Below are positions 38,101 through 48,230 of a DNA stretch of 64,000 nucleotides, one piece after another. The number at the start of each line of letters is the position of its first letter. Position 1 is the first letter of the stretch. The translations under genes and the position numbers were made by a program. Under the pieces are notes generated by a model. It had not been told where the DNA came from. It did no database searches and saw nothing but the letters and a program-made list of their open reading frames with translations. Origin of the DNA: Rhinopomastus cyanomelas (Eukaryota; Chordata; Aves; Bucerotiformes; Rhinopomastidae); contig VXBP01003481.1 of the NCBI GenBank assembly GCA_013400115.1, positions 1 through 64,000 of the forward strand. The letters are read 5' to 3'.

Positions 38101-39183
38101 ATAGAGGCAGCAGACTATCCACCACCCTGACTTTGCAGTTCAGGTACCTGTTCTGCCGGATGTGATAGACTATAGAAATGTTTAGTTTTGCTGTGCAGAA
38201 TTATGGTTTCAGCTTATTATTCCTTCTTGACTAATTAAAATGAGGTTGTTTTGGAAAGGTAACGTGTGCAGCTGTAGCTGCTTCAGGTTGTTTTGCTTTC
38301 CTCTCGGGTACTACATGTGCCACTAGGTCAATCCTGCATGGACAGGTATAGCTCATGTAACTGAAGGAGGCATCCTGAAAGCTGAGAGAGACTTGAGATT
38401 CCTCAGGAGGAAAAGCTTTCATGCAGATGGAGCAATCCTGAGAAAGAATGAAAAGTTGGTTAGTTAAGCATTTCATTAAAGCCCTTCCTTTTCAAGGGTC
38501 CAAGACAGGCTGGTGTATTAAGACTGTCAGAAGTATGGCTGCAAGGCACCTGGGCTGTTGACAGACTGAGTCTCTGTTCTAAGTCTCAGTGAAGTAGTCA
38601 GTCTGGACTTCAGATGACACTTTTTTCTTCTTGTACTTGCACTTCTAAGAGGAATTAGAGAGGTTTTCTCTTATTTCCAATACGCCAGTAAGTAAGCACT
38701 ATGTCAGTCCTGTCTCCTGACATCCATGCACTTAATTCTACCATCGCTTCCTCTTTATGGTTCTAATAACTTGGCTAATCCCACAATATTCTAATACTTG
38801 TGGCTACAACAGCTATACTGAATACACTTTTTAAACTAGAAATGGTGCACTTCTTAAACTTTAAGTTTCTTACCCTCAGTAGAAATGGGTAAGTTATTTT
38901 CAGTTAAAATATTGACATTTTAAAGGAATTTCTAAGCAATTTTTAAATTATTACAGGTAAATAATAAGCACACCTTCTTTCTGCTGTTATATGGTTGATA
39001 ACTCTCTTGTCTCAAGTTTTATTTTCCAATGCTAAATTAATTTGACCTTTACTTCAGAGCTCAGTAATTTTCTTATATTAAATGCACAGCTAAGAGATTT
39101 GTCTGGATCTGCAATGAAAAGGCAGAAAATGCAATGTTTATTGTTAATAAGAAACTTGCTTTCTTAACTCTGTTATGTGTTCA
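38101..39183. other. Unique non-coding DNA
   Basis: No gene or repeat is recognised between two CR1 copies. Confidence 0.5.
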
Positions 39184-39582
39184 TGCCTTATGAAGAGCAG
39201 CTGAGGGAACTGGGGTTATCTAGTGTGGAAAAGAGGAAGCTGAGATACCTTATTGATCTCTACAGCTATCTAAAAGGAGACTGTAGTGAGTGGTGAAGGT
39301 CTCTTCTTCCAAATTACTGATGATAGGATGAGGGGAAATGGCCTCAAGTTGTGTCAGGGGAGGTTTAGATTGGATCTTAGGAAGAAGTTCTTTACCGAGA
39401 GTGGTTGGACACTGGAACAGGCTGCCCAGGGAGGTGGTGGTGTCACCATCCCTGGAGGTGTTTGAAAAAGGAGTAGATAGAGCACTTGAGGCCGTGATCT
39501 AGGCATTAGGGAGCTGTCAGGATGAGGGCTGGACTTGATGATCATGGAGGTCCTTTCCAGGCTTAATGATTCCATGATTTTG
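39184..39582 (+). mobile_element. CR1 LINE 3' fragment (about 400 bp)
   Basis: Plus-oriented CR1. It runs from 'gagcagctgagggaactggg' through 'ggatgaggggaaatggcctc', 'aggaagaagttctttaccga', 'tggaacaggctgcccaggga' and 'accatccctggaggtgtttg' to the tail 'atgattccatgatttt'. It is one of the better-preserved copies of its type (compare 32,950 and 53,290) but is frame-broken. Confidence 0.95.
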
Positions 39583-39781
39583 GCTACAAGCGGATGGAAA
39601 CACACAGACATGAAAAAAAATATTAAATATGAAAAGGCAGGCAGGCAAGTCAGGTGTTTTGGCTAGAATTTTTGGAAACCTCTGAGATTGGAATTCCTAT
39701 TAAATTTCCATCAAATTAGTAGGAATCCACCTCTTATGTAGTCTTTTTATCTCAGTCCTTTTGTTGGAGAGAGTCCTCCTT

Positions 39782-40224
39782 TGTTGGAGTGGGTCCAGAG
39801 AAGGGCTCACAAGGATGATCAGAGGGCTGGAGCACCTCTTCAATGAAGACAGGCTGAAGGAATTTGGCTGTTCAACCTAGAAAAGAGAAGGCTTCATTGG
39901 GAGACTTTACATCAGCTTGAAGAGGGCATACAGGAAAGCTGGAGAGGGACATGGCACTCTAGTGATAGGACAAGGTGGAATGGTCTTAAACTGAAAGAGT
40001 ATAGATTGAGATGAGATATTAGGGGGAAAAATTCCTCACTATGAGGGTGGGGAGGTACAGGAACAAGTTAACCAGAGAAGTAGTGGAGACCCCATCTCTA
40101 TAAATGCTCAAGGCCAGGTTGGATGAGGCTCTGGGTCAACCTGGTCTGGTGAGAGCTGTCCCTGCCTACAGCACAGGGGTTGGAACTAGATGATCTCTAG
40201 GGTCATATGATAATACTCTATGAC
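39782..40224 (+). mobile_element. CR1 LINE 3' fragment (about 440 bp)
   Basis: Plus-oriented CR1, only 200 bases after the previous copy and of a different sequence type. Boxes are 'gggtccagagaagggctcac', 'gatgatcagagggctggagc', 'gataggacaaggtggaatgg', 'ttcctcactatgagggtggg', 'aggccaggttggatgaggct' and the tail 'atactctatgac'. A short imperfect duplication ('ttgttggag.g.gtcc') straddles its 5' edge at 39,761-39,796. Confidence 0.95.
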
Positions 40225-40737
40225 AATACTCTCCATGAAGTTATGTTTTCAGATCTGGTTTTTCCCTATTACAGATGTTATACAATCTTCATACTTGGAT
40301 CAGAATACAGATTAATTCATCCAGTAGTCCCCTTTGGCTTTACTGGAATTTGAAACAAACTTTTTCAAATAAGATCAGGAAGGTTTACAGAAAAGTAGAA
40401 TAAGATGAACTAGAGGAACATCAGCAACATGCTGTTGATTTTTATTTTGCTAAAATGCAGTGATTGAAAGACTGGGAAGATAGCCTTCCCCAGATACAAA
40501 GCATTGGCTGCAGGTGCCTGCCCTTTTTTGTTTGAGTAACTGGGTTTGAAACTCAGGTGTTTGAAGTAAATGTCTGAATTATAATGAACTCAGCCTTGGG
40601 CATGATGGTAATATGACTGAAAAATAAGTATGCCGGTACAACTTCAGTGTTAGAACCTCTCACTTTGCTTCTGAGTCAGGAAAAATGGTGGTTTCCCCCA
40701 AAGAATTTCTTGCTTGCTCTTATGGCACACTGTCTGG
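40225..40737. other. Unique non-coding DNA
   Basis: No gene or repeat is recognised. Confidence 0.5.
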
Positions 40738-40781
40738 ATCATAGGATCATAGAATGTTAGGGGTTGGAAGGGACCCAAGAG
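40738..40781 (-). mobile_element. Very short CR1 3' end
   Basis: Only 44 bases in minus orientation: the octamer tail 'atcataggatcatagaatg' and the box 'aggggttggaagggacccaa'. The sequence is close to the intact CR1 wording and then breaks off sharply into unique DNA. It is of the same type as 34,945-35,013. Confidence 0.93.
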
Positions 40782-43700
40782 ATGCTGTGGTTTCGTATGC
40801 TTCAAGAACAAAATACAACTTCTAGCAGAGTTCTATTTCATATAAAGAATGAACAAAGAATGCGTTCAAACTCTCTTGAAGAGAATGTGTTTCATCCTAA
40901 GGTGCTTCCAGAAAAACTCAACAGCATGTGTGTTCTGAAAGGTTAAGATGCAAATATATCCATCCAGGTCTTACTCGGCTGTCTGTTACTTCTGTGCTTG
41001 GGCTTCCTACAGCCAGTGCTGATTCTATCACAGTGTCCTGCAAGCTAGAGATAAAGCATCTTTTTTTGAGAGCGCAGTGTTGTGTTTTTAAGTTTGGGTT
41101 TCATTTGAGGTTGCTTTTTTTCCCAGGTTTCTATTGTCTGACAGCTCTAGTACACTTCTGTTACTAGGACTGGGTACAGCATAGTCTTTTAAAGTTTGCC
41201 AGTGTAGTGGATCCATTGGACACACTTGGAGACACCTGTTATTTTTTCCCAGTGTCACCTCACTGATGCAATGGCTTTATGCCATCCTCAGATGTTCTGT
41301 TTCAGAATGAGACACTGAAATGCCTAACTCCGTATTATTTGAAATGTTGTAGAACTCCTTGCAGAATACCTGTGATCTGTGACTACTTGTAGCCTTCTGG
41401 CTGTGCAGGAAAAATCAGGTGGGCTATCAGAATTATAATGAATTTATAAATATGTTGGAGATTTCTATGGACTTCTATTGTATATGCATGATTTAGTTGC
41501 GAGTAGGTACAGGAAACAGACTGCAGCTGAACATGCCTTATGTGAAAAAGAGAGTTCTTAGGAGTTTGTATATCATCCCTTAGTGAGGGAAAGTAACTGT
41601 CATGTTATCATGTTATTCCAGTGCAGGCTTTCTTTGTTCCAGCTCTTATCTCTTAATATACATATTTTTCCAGGCAGGGCAGTTTTTTCCCCCATGTGTT
41701 TTTGCAGACATTGGAGGCAGGAAGATATTTAGGGAAGACAAGTTTCTAGAGTGTACTTATAGGAGTGGCAAATGAGAATGAAAGTCACAGCAGTACAAGA
41801 GAAACTGCTGAGATAGGAACTGGAGAGGCTGACTTCAGGGACAAGGGATGAAGATGCTTGGAGGCAGAAAGAGTAGTGCTGCAGGCAGAAAACAACTGGT
41901 GGGTTGAAATCAAGCCTAAAATGAGGGATATGCTTGAGAGGACACACTGGGCAGGGAGGGCTGCTCCACTCTTATCCTATTCTTTTAACTTGTGTCTAAA
42001 GCTACCTCTTCCACTGGATTTTGAACTTTGGGGGTTCAAGGTGTTTGTTAGCTCATTCATTGCTTTATTGTGTCAATCTATCATTCCTTCCCACTAACCA
42101 GGTATGCATATCTGCATCATGCCTTTTATCTAACATTTATTTCCTCATCATTTGAGTAACCAGCCTTAGAGAAACCTCCCCTTGTGCGGCAGTGAGGAAG
42201 TCCTCCAATAGGAGGTAGTAACTCCACATGCAGCTTGTGGAGCCAGGGTGCAGGATTTTATACCTGAACACATGGATGACATGTAAAAAGGCAGGCAAAT
42301 AATTCTTCTAGAGCAAAAAGGAGAAGAAACATTTTTAAAGATTCTTATGTAAACTCAGAAGCCACTTCTTGTTTAATTTTACATGAATCACACGTGATTC
42401 CAGAAACTGATTGTAAGGTGGTTACCCTGAGCAAAGCCTCATTTCTCTTGGATCATGAAATAATGACCCCAGTGTATCCAGCAGGTGTTGTCTGGAACAG
42501 CTTGTTTTTTAAGGACAAAGCTTCTCTTTTTGCTTTACAATCTTGTATTTCTATGCCCTGCAGATCACACACTGTATTTCAAGTAAAGAAGGAAAAAAAG
42601 AGAGAAATCTAATTTTTTTTTTTAAAAGCAAGAATCGTTACAGAACTTGGTGCTTTGTGGCTGAGAGGTGTCACTGTGAATGGACTGGTCATGTGTAAGA
42701 GGCTTGGGATTTTTTTTTAACAGCTAAGTAGCATTTTTTGCAGGGCAAACTTAGGGATTCTATTTCAGATTGCCTTGCCAGGAGAAAGAAGGGAAAGCAA
42801 ACATTTTTGGATTATGAGTAAGAGACTTTGAATTCTCTTAATGCTTAATAATAAACCTGGCCTCTTTTACCATCAGTTTTATGAAACCATGCAAAACAGA
42901 TGCCAGAGTGGATAATCTTGCCTCTGACATCAGATTCCTTTGAAACCTAAATGTTGAAAATGCTAATAGGGAGACAGTGGGGGGCATGTATATGAACTGC
43001 TTCATGGGTACTCCTAGTCAGACTGACTACCGATTAATTTCTTCCCATCTCTGACTCTTTGCTGATTCAAAGCAAACACCTGAAAGGTCATGTGAAAAAC
43101 TCCTTCCAGGCATGCAGACTAACAGAAGACATCTTTTCAGTGTGGTCCTATGGGAGCCACTCTTGTATGGAGGAAGCCTGAAGGCAAAGAGGTGCATCTC
43201 TTCCTGCTGTTCCCCAGGCAAACTGGCCTCTGGGATGATTCTGATGTGAGTGTTGAGTGTCATTTTTGCCTTCAGTTAAAACAAGGCCTTTCCAATTAAA
43301 ACAAACAGCAGTAAATAGGAGCATGGGCCCAGAGCTCTGAGGGTCTCCGATCTGTTATTGATCTTCTGGGTTTCTAACCAGAGTTATTTAATTTACCATT
43401 TCTGGTTTCAAAGCCTCCTTCTATAAAGAGGCTTGTGTACCATTAATCTGTTAGTAGCCATAAAAGCCAAATGCATTAACAGTTTGTCCTTTAATCTAAT
43501 TAAAGACTGTCACTTAGAAAAGACCTTGAGACCTTTCACCCTGAATTCATATACACATTTGCCCGTCAAGTTAGTCAGATTTGAGAAACATCTAAAATAA
43601 TGTGTTTGTGGGATGGGGGGGAGCAAAGACTTTTTCAGCCCAAATATTAGATAAGTAGTTTTCCTCTGAATTCAAGCATTTAATTAAATACATAATTAGC

Positions 43701-45831
43701 TTGTATTTCAAGTCCAGCTCTGATAAACTTATCTTTCCATACTGGTTGTATGTTGTGGGCTTAGAGTCATAATGTTTGCACTTTACAGGGTGAACCCTTT
43801 GAAAAAAGTCCTCCTTTGCAGTTCAGTTGGCACCTGCTATTGCTGTCTTTATGCAGGGGAAAAAAGTTTACTTCTGTGAGAATTGAGTGTTCAGCATCTC
43901 TGTGGAGAAGATCTGTAATCTACTTTTAGAAAATTAAAGCCTAATATGGCTTGTCTATATTTCCTTTATGCCTCAGGACAAATTAATGTTAAAAAAAGCT
44001 CACCATTTTCATGGTGAGCCCTCAGATTAACCTACTGGTAGTGGTTTTATTTCAGGTTTCGTTTGGGAATTGAATGTGGCTGTAAAATTACTGGTAGGTA
44101 AAACATCAGTGCAATTTGCTTGCACTCTTCTGCAAATAGGTTTTCATTCAGAAAAGTACAGTGGGATTTAGAAAAAGAAATAATGAAAATAACTGTTGCA
44201 GGCCTTTCCTCTAAAGTTTTTTTTCTGGTCCAAAACTTTAAGTTCTGTTAATAAAGCAATTACAATCTTTGGCTATTCTTATATGAATTTCTATAATTAC
44301 TTTATTTACAGCCACATTGATTGGGGCCAGGTCACGTTACACTTCCTTGCAGAGATGGGTGTTTGAACGTGGCAGTCTTCACTGTGCTGTGAAATGGGTA
44401 AAACATGAAAGTAAATCAGTTTGTGTGTGTGTGTGCAACATAAGGCCCAGCAGAAAGCAAACAAGCAAGTATGTTTGTAGACTGCCCAATGCCTCATGTG
44501 AGAATATCGTCCCATGCACTTTTGAAAGGTTTATCAGTTTGGAGGAATCTTAATGGAGGGTAAAATTCCAGCAGATTGTACGGGAGATAATTCATATTTT
44601 TCTGAAAAATAATTTAATAAAGTTCTGCTTGCAGGATCATTACTAGACAGGCTGATTAGGACACCACAGCCACTCAGGAGCATTTCCAGTTTCTGCTTCT
44701 CAACCACGGGGACATCTGTCTTGATGTGTGTGACTACAACTGTATTTCTTCTGACAACTGACTAGTAGTGAGAACCTGTTTTTCATTGTCTGACTCATTG
44801 TCACATTTTCTTAGCTTAGAGAAACGTTACGTACAGCAGTAGCAAACATTTACTCATTGGGTCAGTGTGTGCTGTGAAATGAGGTGGGCTGGCTGTGGGC
44901 ATATTTTGTTATTTAAGTGAGTTACCATGGCTAAGCAAATCATTCCCACATGTGATAGCTGACAGCAGAGCTGCTGAATGCTGATTGTCCAGTTGTATTT
45001 AATTCCTTTAAAATCAACTTCTGAAGTGACCAAACTAAGTAGAATTCTAATAAGATTATCAAAATATACTTTCCTGTGATTTCATTATCTCTTTAGTTTA
45101 TATACTTGAAAATTGCTTATCTGTAGAGTGGAAAAGTGCCTCTGTCATAACCCATCCTCACCTAAAAATAAAAACACACGTACGCTGTCATTTATTCTGA
45201 AGACACACACTATTTCGCTCTCCACACTTCCAAGCAGGCTTTGGAGATAAAGTTAGCTTTTCCTTTTATAAATAACATTAAACCTAACTATTCTACAGGT
45301 TCTGAACTCGCTGTCATTTCTTTTCACCAATTAAAACTGACTGCTTTGCTGTGGAAGGAACAAATATGAAAACCCACTGACAGCTACAGCAGCAATTTTC
45401 GTTGATGGCTTAGACGCCCAGAGGGTGAGTGTCAGGAAGCCAGCAATCTGTTAAATGCTTTATCCATGTTATACAAAAAGTATTTCTTATTAGTAATCCC
45501 TTTCTCATGTTTTAGTTTGAAAGAGCCCATTGTTTTGTGAGGTGTAATTTGATTTGTCACATAGAATCACGTTAGTTGAATAGATACCTTCTTCGATATT
45601 GGATGGGTTAGTCACAAGGAAGGGTTACTCCACTAGCTTCAGGGCTAGCACAGATCACCTCAGAGGTCAGAAAGCAATAGCCTTCTGTGATGAAGCAATA
45701 TTCAGTGTAGCAGTTGATGTATTAAAAGGGATTCATTATCCAGTACTTTGTATCTTGAGCAGCTACAGTAGGGGTCTGCACTCTCTTTTACAGAGTATAA
45801 GAAAGTATTGACTTAAGTACTATAAATTCTG
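40782..45831. other. Repeat-poor unique DNA
   Basis: Five kilobases with no recognised interspersed repeat and no convincing exon. A short (GT)n run lies at 44,420-44,435 and a T-run near 42,612. Candidate regulatory DNA is listed separately at 43,380-43,560. A 300-base sample at 45,001-45,300 has C 62 against G 35, opposite in sign to the sample at 35 kb. Confidence 0.5.
43380..43560. promoter_or_regulatory. Possible conserved non-coding element
   Basis: AT-rich homeodomain-like cores recur ('ttatttaatttacc', 'ccattaatctgttag', 'gcattaacag', 'tttaatctaattaaag') in a segment without repeats. The call is by appearance only. Confidence 0.2.
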
Positions 45832-46215
45832 ACAGAATCAGACTGTTGGGTGTTGGAAGGACCTCCGGAGATCATCTAGTGCAACCATGCTGATAAAGCA
45901 GATTAACACAGAGCAGGTTGCACAGGACTGCATCCGGGTGGGTTTTGACTGTGTCCAGGGAAGGAGACTCCACAGCCTCTCTGGACAGCCTGTTCCAGTA
46001 CTCATTAAATTTCTCCCAGCCCAGCTCTCCAGCCTGTCAAGGTCCTGCTGAATGGCAGCACAGCACGCTGGGGTGTCAGCTGCGCCGTCCAGCTTTGTGC
46101 CATCAGCAAACTTGCTGACAGTGCTCTCTAATCCCTCATCCAAGTCATTGATGTATAGATTGAATAGTACTGGTCCCAGTACCGACCCTTGGACGATTAC
46201 ACTACATACAGGCCT
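45832..46215 (-). mobile_element. Rearranged CR1-like element: RT palm segment joined to the 3' end
   Basis: Minus-oriented. The first 170 bases (45,832-46,000) are the CR1 3' end with 'ttggaaggacctccggagat' and 'gaaggagactccacagcctc'. Beyond about 46,000 the sequence jumps to the reverse transcriptase segment. On the minus strand this translates as QGSVLGPVLFNLYINDL, then SKFADGTKL, then DLDRLESWAGRNLM. The catalytic FADD box reads FADG, losing an aspartate, so the enzyme could not work. The several hundred bases that separate these parts in an intact element are absent, pointing to an internal deletion. The 101-codon minus-strand open frame at 45,838-46,143 spans this junction. Confidence 0.85.
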
Positions 46216-46679
46216 GATAGAGATGGAAAAATCAAGTATCTCTACTGGAGCAGTAAAAACTTATTTTATGTGAGGATATCCCCTCACAGTAAGAACCAGA
46301 TGTGACAGCACAGGGCATTTTCTCCAACAGACTATTTGGTATATGAACAGTGAAGTGTAGGTCTGCTGTTCTGCTGGCTGTGCTAAGGTGGAGAAACGTT
46401 AGGGATTTTTATATAGCTTTACCATTAGAAAGGAGACATTTTTCTGTGTGTTAATTAACACAGGGAATTGTTGGGTGTTTGTGAATATAATCATCCCAAA
46501 ATTTTATGTTTAAGTAATGACTTTGTACTTGTGAAAGCGACTCATAAAACAGCATACCAGGTTCAGTGTGGTGTTGTCGCAGCCTAGACCATACAGTCTT
46601 GCCCCACTTCTACTTCCACAGCTTGGAAAATTCCTTGCACACAGCTTAATCCACTCCACTTCTAGACACAAACTGCTGT

Positions 46680-46915
46680 TAGATCTTGTTAATTAGCATG
46701 CAAGCAGAAAGGAAAGAAAGTGACCTTTTCGCGCCCTAATTCTCCAGCTTTAGCTGAACAAGAGCCAGTGAAGTGCCATGCAATTAATAAGAGTGCAAAA
46801 AGAGCTAAAGGTCTCATTTTATGGTCAGAGAGATTAATTTCACAAAGAGGGACTCTCTGTCATTTTAGAAGCAATTAATATGCATTCTGTAGCACAGGTA
46901 CTTAATTGAGCCTTC
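46680..46915. promoter_or_regulatory. Enhancer-like block rich in TAAT cores
   Basis: Within about 235 bases there are six TAAT-type cores: 'gttaattagcatgcaa' (46,688), 'ccctaattc' (46,734), 'atgcaattaataag' (46,778), 'gattaattt' (46,832), 'gcaattaatatgcat' (46,871) and 'cttaattgag' (46,901). Two are next to 'atgcaa' or 'tgcat' half-sites of POU type. A CpG-containing TTTCGCGCC, which fits the E2F consensus, lies at 46,727-46,735. Known vertebrate developmental enhancers often look like this, but conservation cannot be tested here. Confidence 0.3.
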
Positions 46916-47879
46916 CCAATGTTCTACCAGGACATTAAGACCAGGATGTATTTAATAGTGTTTTCTTTTGCATTATGTATCTTTGTGGTTAGTCATCAAA
47001 TCTGAAATAGCATCTAGGTCTAATTAGAATTTCACAGCTCCTCAAGACTGTCATACTTTGCATTGCCTGTGTTTGAGTTTTTTCTTACTTAAGAATAGAT
47101 GAAATTAAGCATTTCCTCTTGGTGGCTTGGCTGCTGCTTTCCAAAGGAGAAAACAGCTACAGTACCCTTACGTTTACCCCTAGCACGTTCAGCTACTGTT
47201 CATCTGTCCTATAACGTGCAGATAACATTTAGTACTTTATTCTAGAACATGAAAACACATTTTTTTTCAGGATTGTGTCTTTGAATTAATGACCTGTTTC
47301 CCTTCACAAGGAAAGCCAGCAAAATGGATCTTTAGTACTGGGTCTGCAGATATGTGCTGCTTAGTTCCAATTCCTTGTACGAACAAGAATGTCAAAGGAC
47401 AAGAAGATGTTGACAGGATTGGACTGTGCCGCATTAATGCCAAGTGTATATTTAATTTCCTCTTCTAATTTTAATGCAGTTTTAGACAATGAGCATGCAG
47501 GAGGCACCCTTGAAGCCTTAGCTGCTGTCTTTTAGTAGAGGCAGGTAAAGTTGAAGAAGCAGAAACAGCAGAATTGCACCTGTTGTCAGTGAGAAAACTA
47601 TTCTTACAGATGGCCTCTCTTTATTTCAGCCAACGTAATGGAACAGCACCTTGTGTATTGGAAGATGTAATTGTTAGTGTGAGCACTTTCAATCAGAAAT
47701 ATTCTGTGGTCCAGTAGGAGTACTTACCCTGAATATCATGCATACACTTTTACACTTGTGCCAGCAAAATTTCATTGCTCCAAATGTTCACGGCAGTAAA
47801 TTCAAAAGAGGTGAAAGCATGGTTGGAGCAAAATCACTTCAAAGTTCAAACGTATTTATTGGAAATGTATTAGATGACA

Positions 47880-48230
47880 AGTCTGTCTCTGCTGGCAGTA
47901 CCCCAGGCTCTTAATATTTATGGAGACCTACAATATAAGAAACAATTCCCCCTGACGCCACCAGTTTCATCTGCAGTTTTGTATTTATAGAATCTGCTCC
48001 AGCAAAGCAGAGCTGGTTTGCAAATGCAGTCAGCCCTAATGCAGTGCAGGCTTTATCTGCACACGTTGGTCTCACTGAAAGCTCTGTATCATTCTAGCAT
48101 TCAGTTGCCACTGGCTACGAAGAATTGAGACTTTCATTAAGCAGCTTTGTAGGCCTATAAAACATTTTCAGGGACAGCATTTCACTTCAGTAACCTCATA
48201 AATACTTATAAAACAGGCTTTATGTCTGTA
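47880..48230. promoter_or_regulatory. Possible conserved non-coding element
   Basis: Repeat-free block with balanced composition and several site-like words ('ttaatatttatggag', 'tttgcaaatgcagtc', 'cctaatgcagtgcag', 'gcctataaaacatttt'). It resembles conserved non-coding DNA, though the evidence is only visual. Confidence 0.2.

Noticed and set aside
37733..38101. Longest open frame in the window (122 codons, plus strand)
   Set aside because: It lies over the minus-strand CR1 copy at 37,813-38,100; the 'protein' is the antisense of a retrotransposon 3' end.
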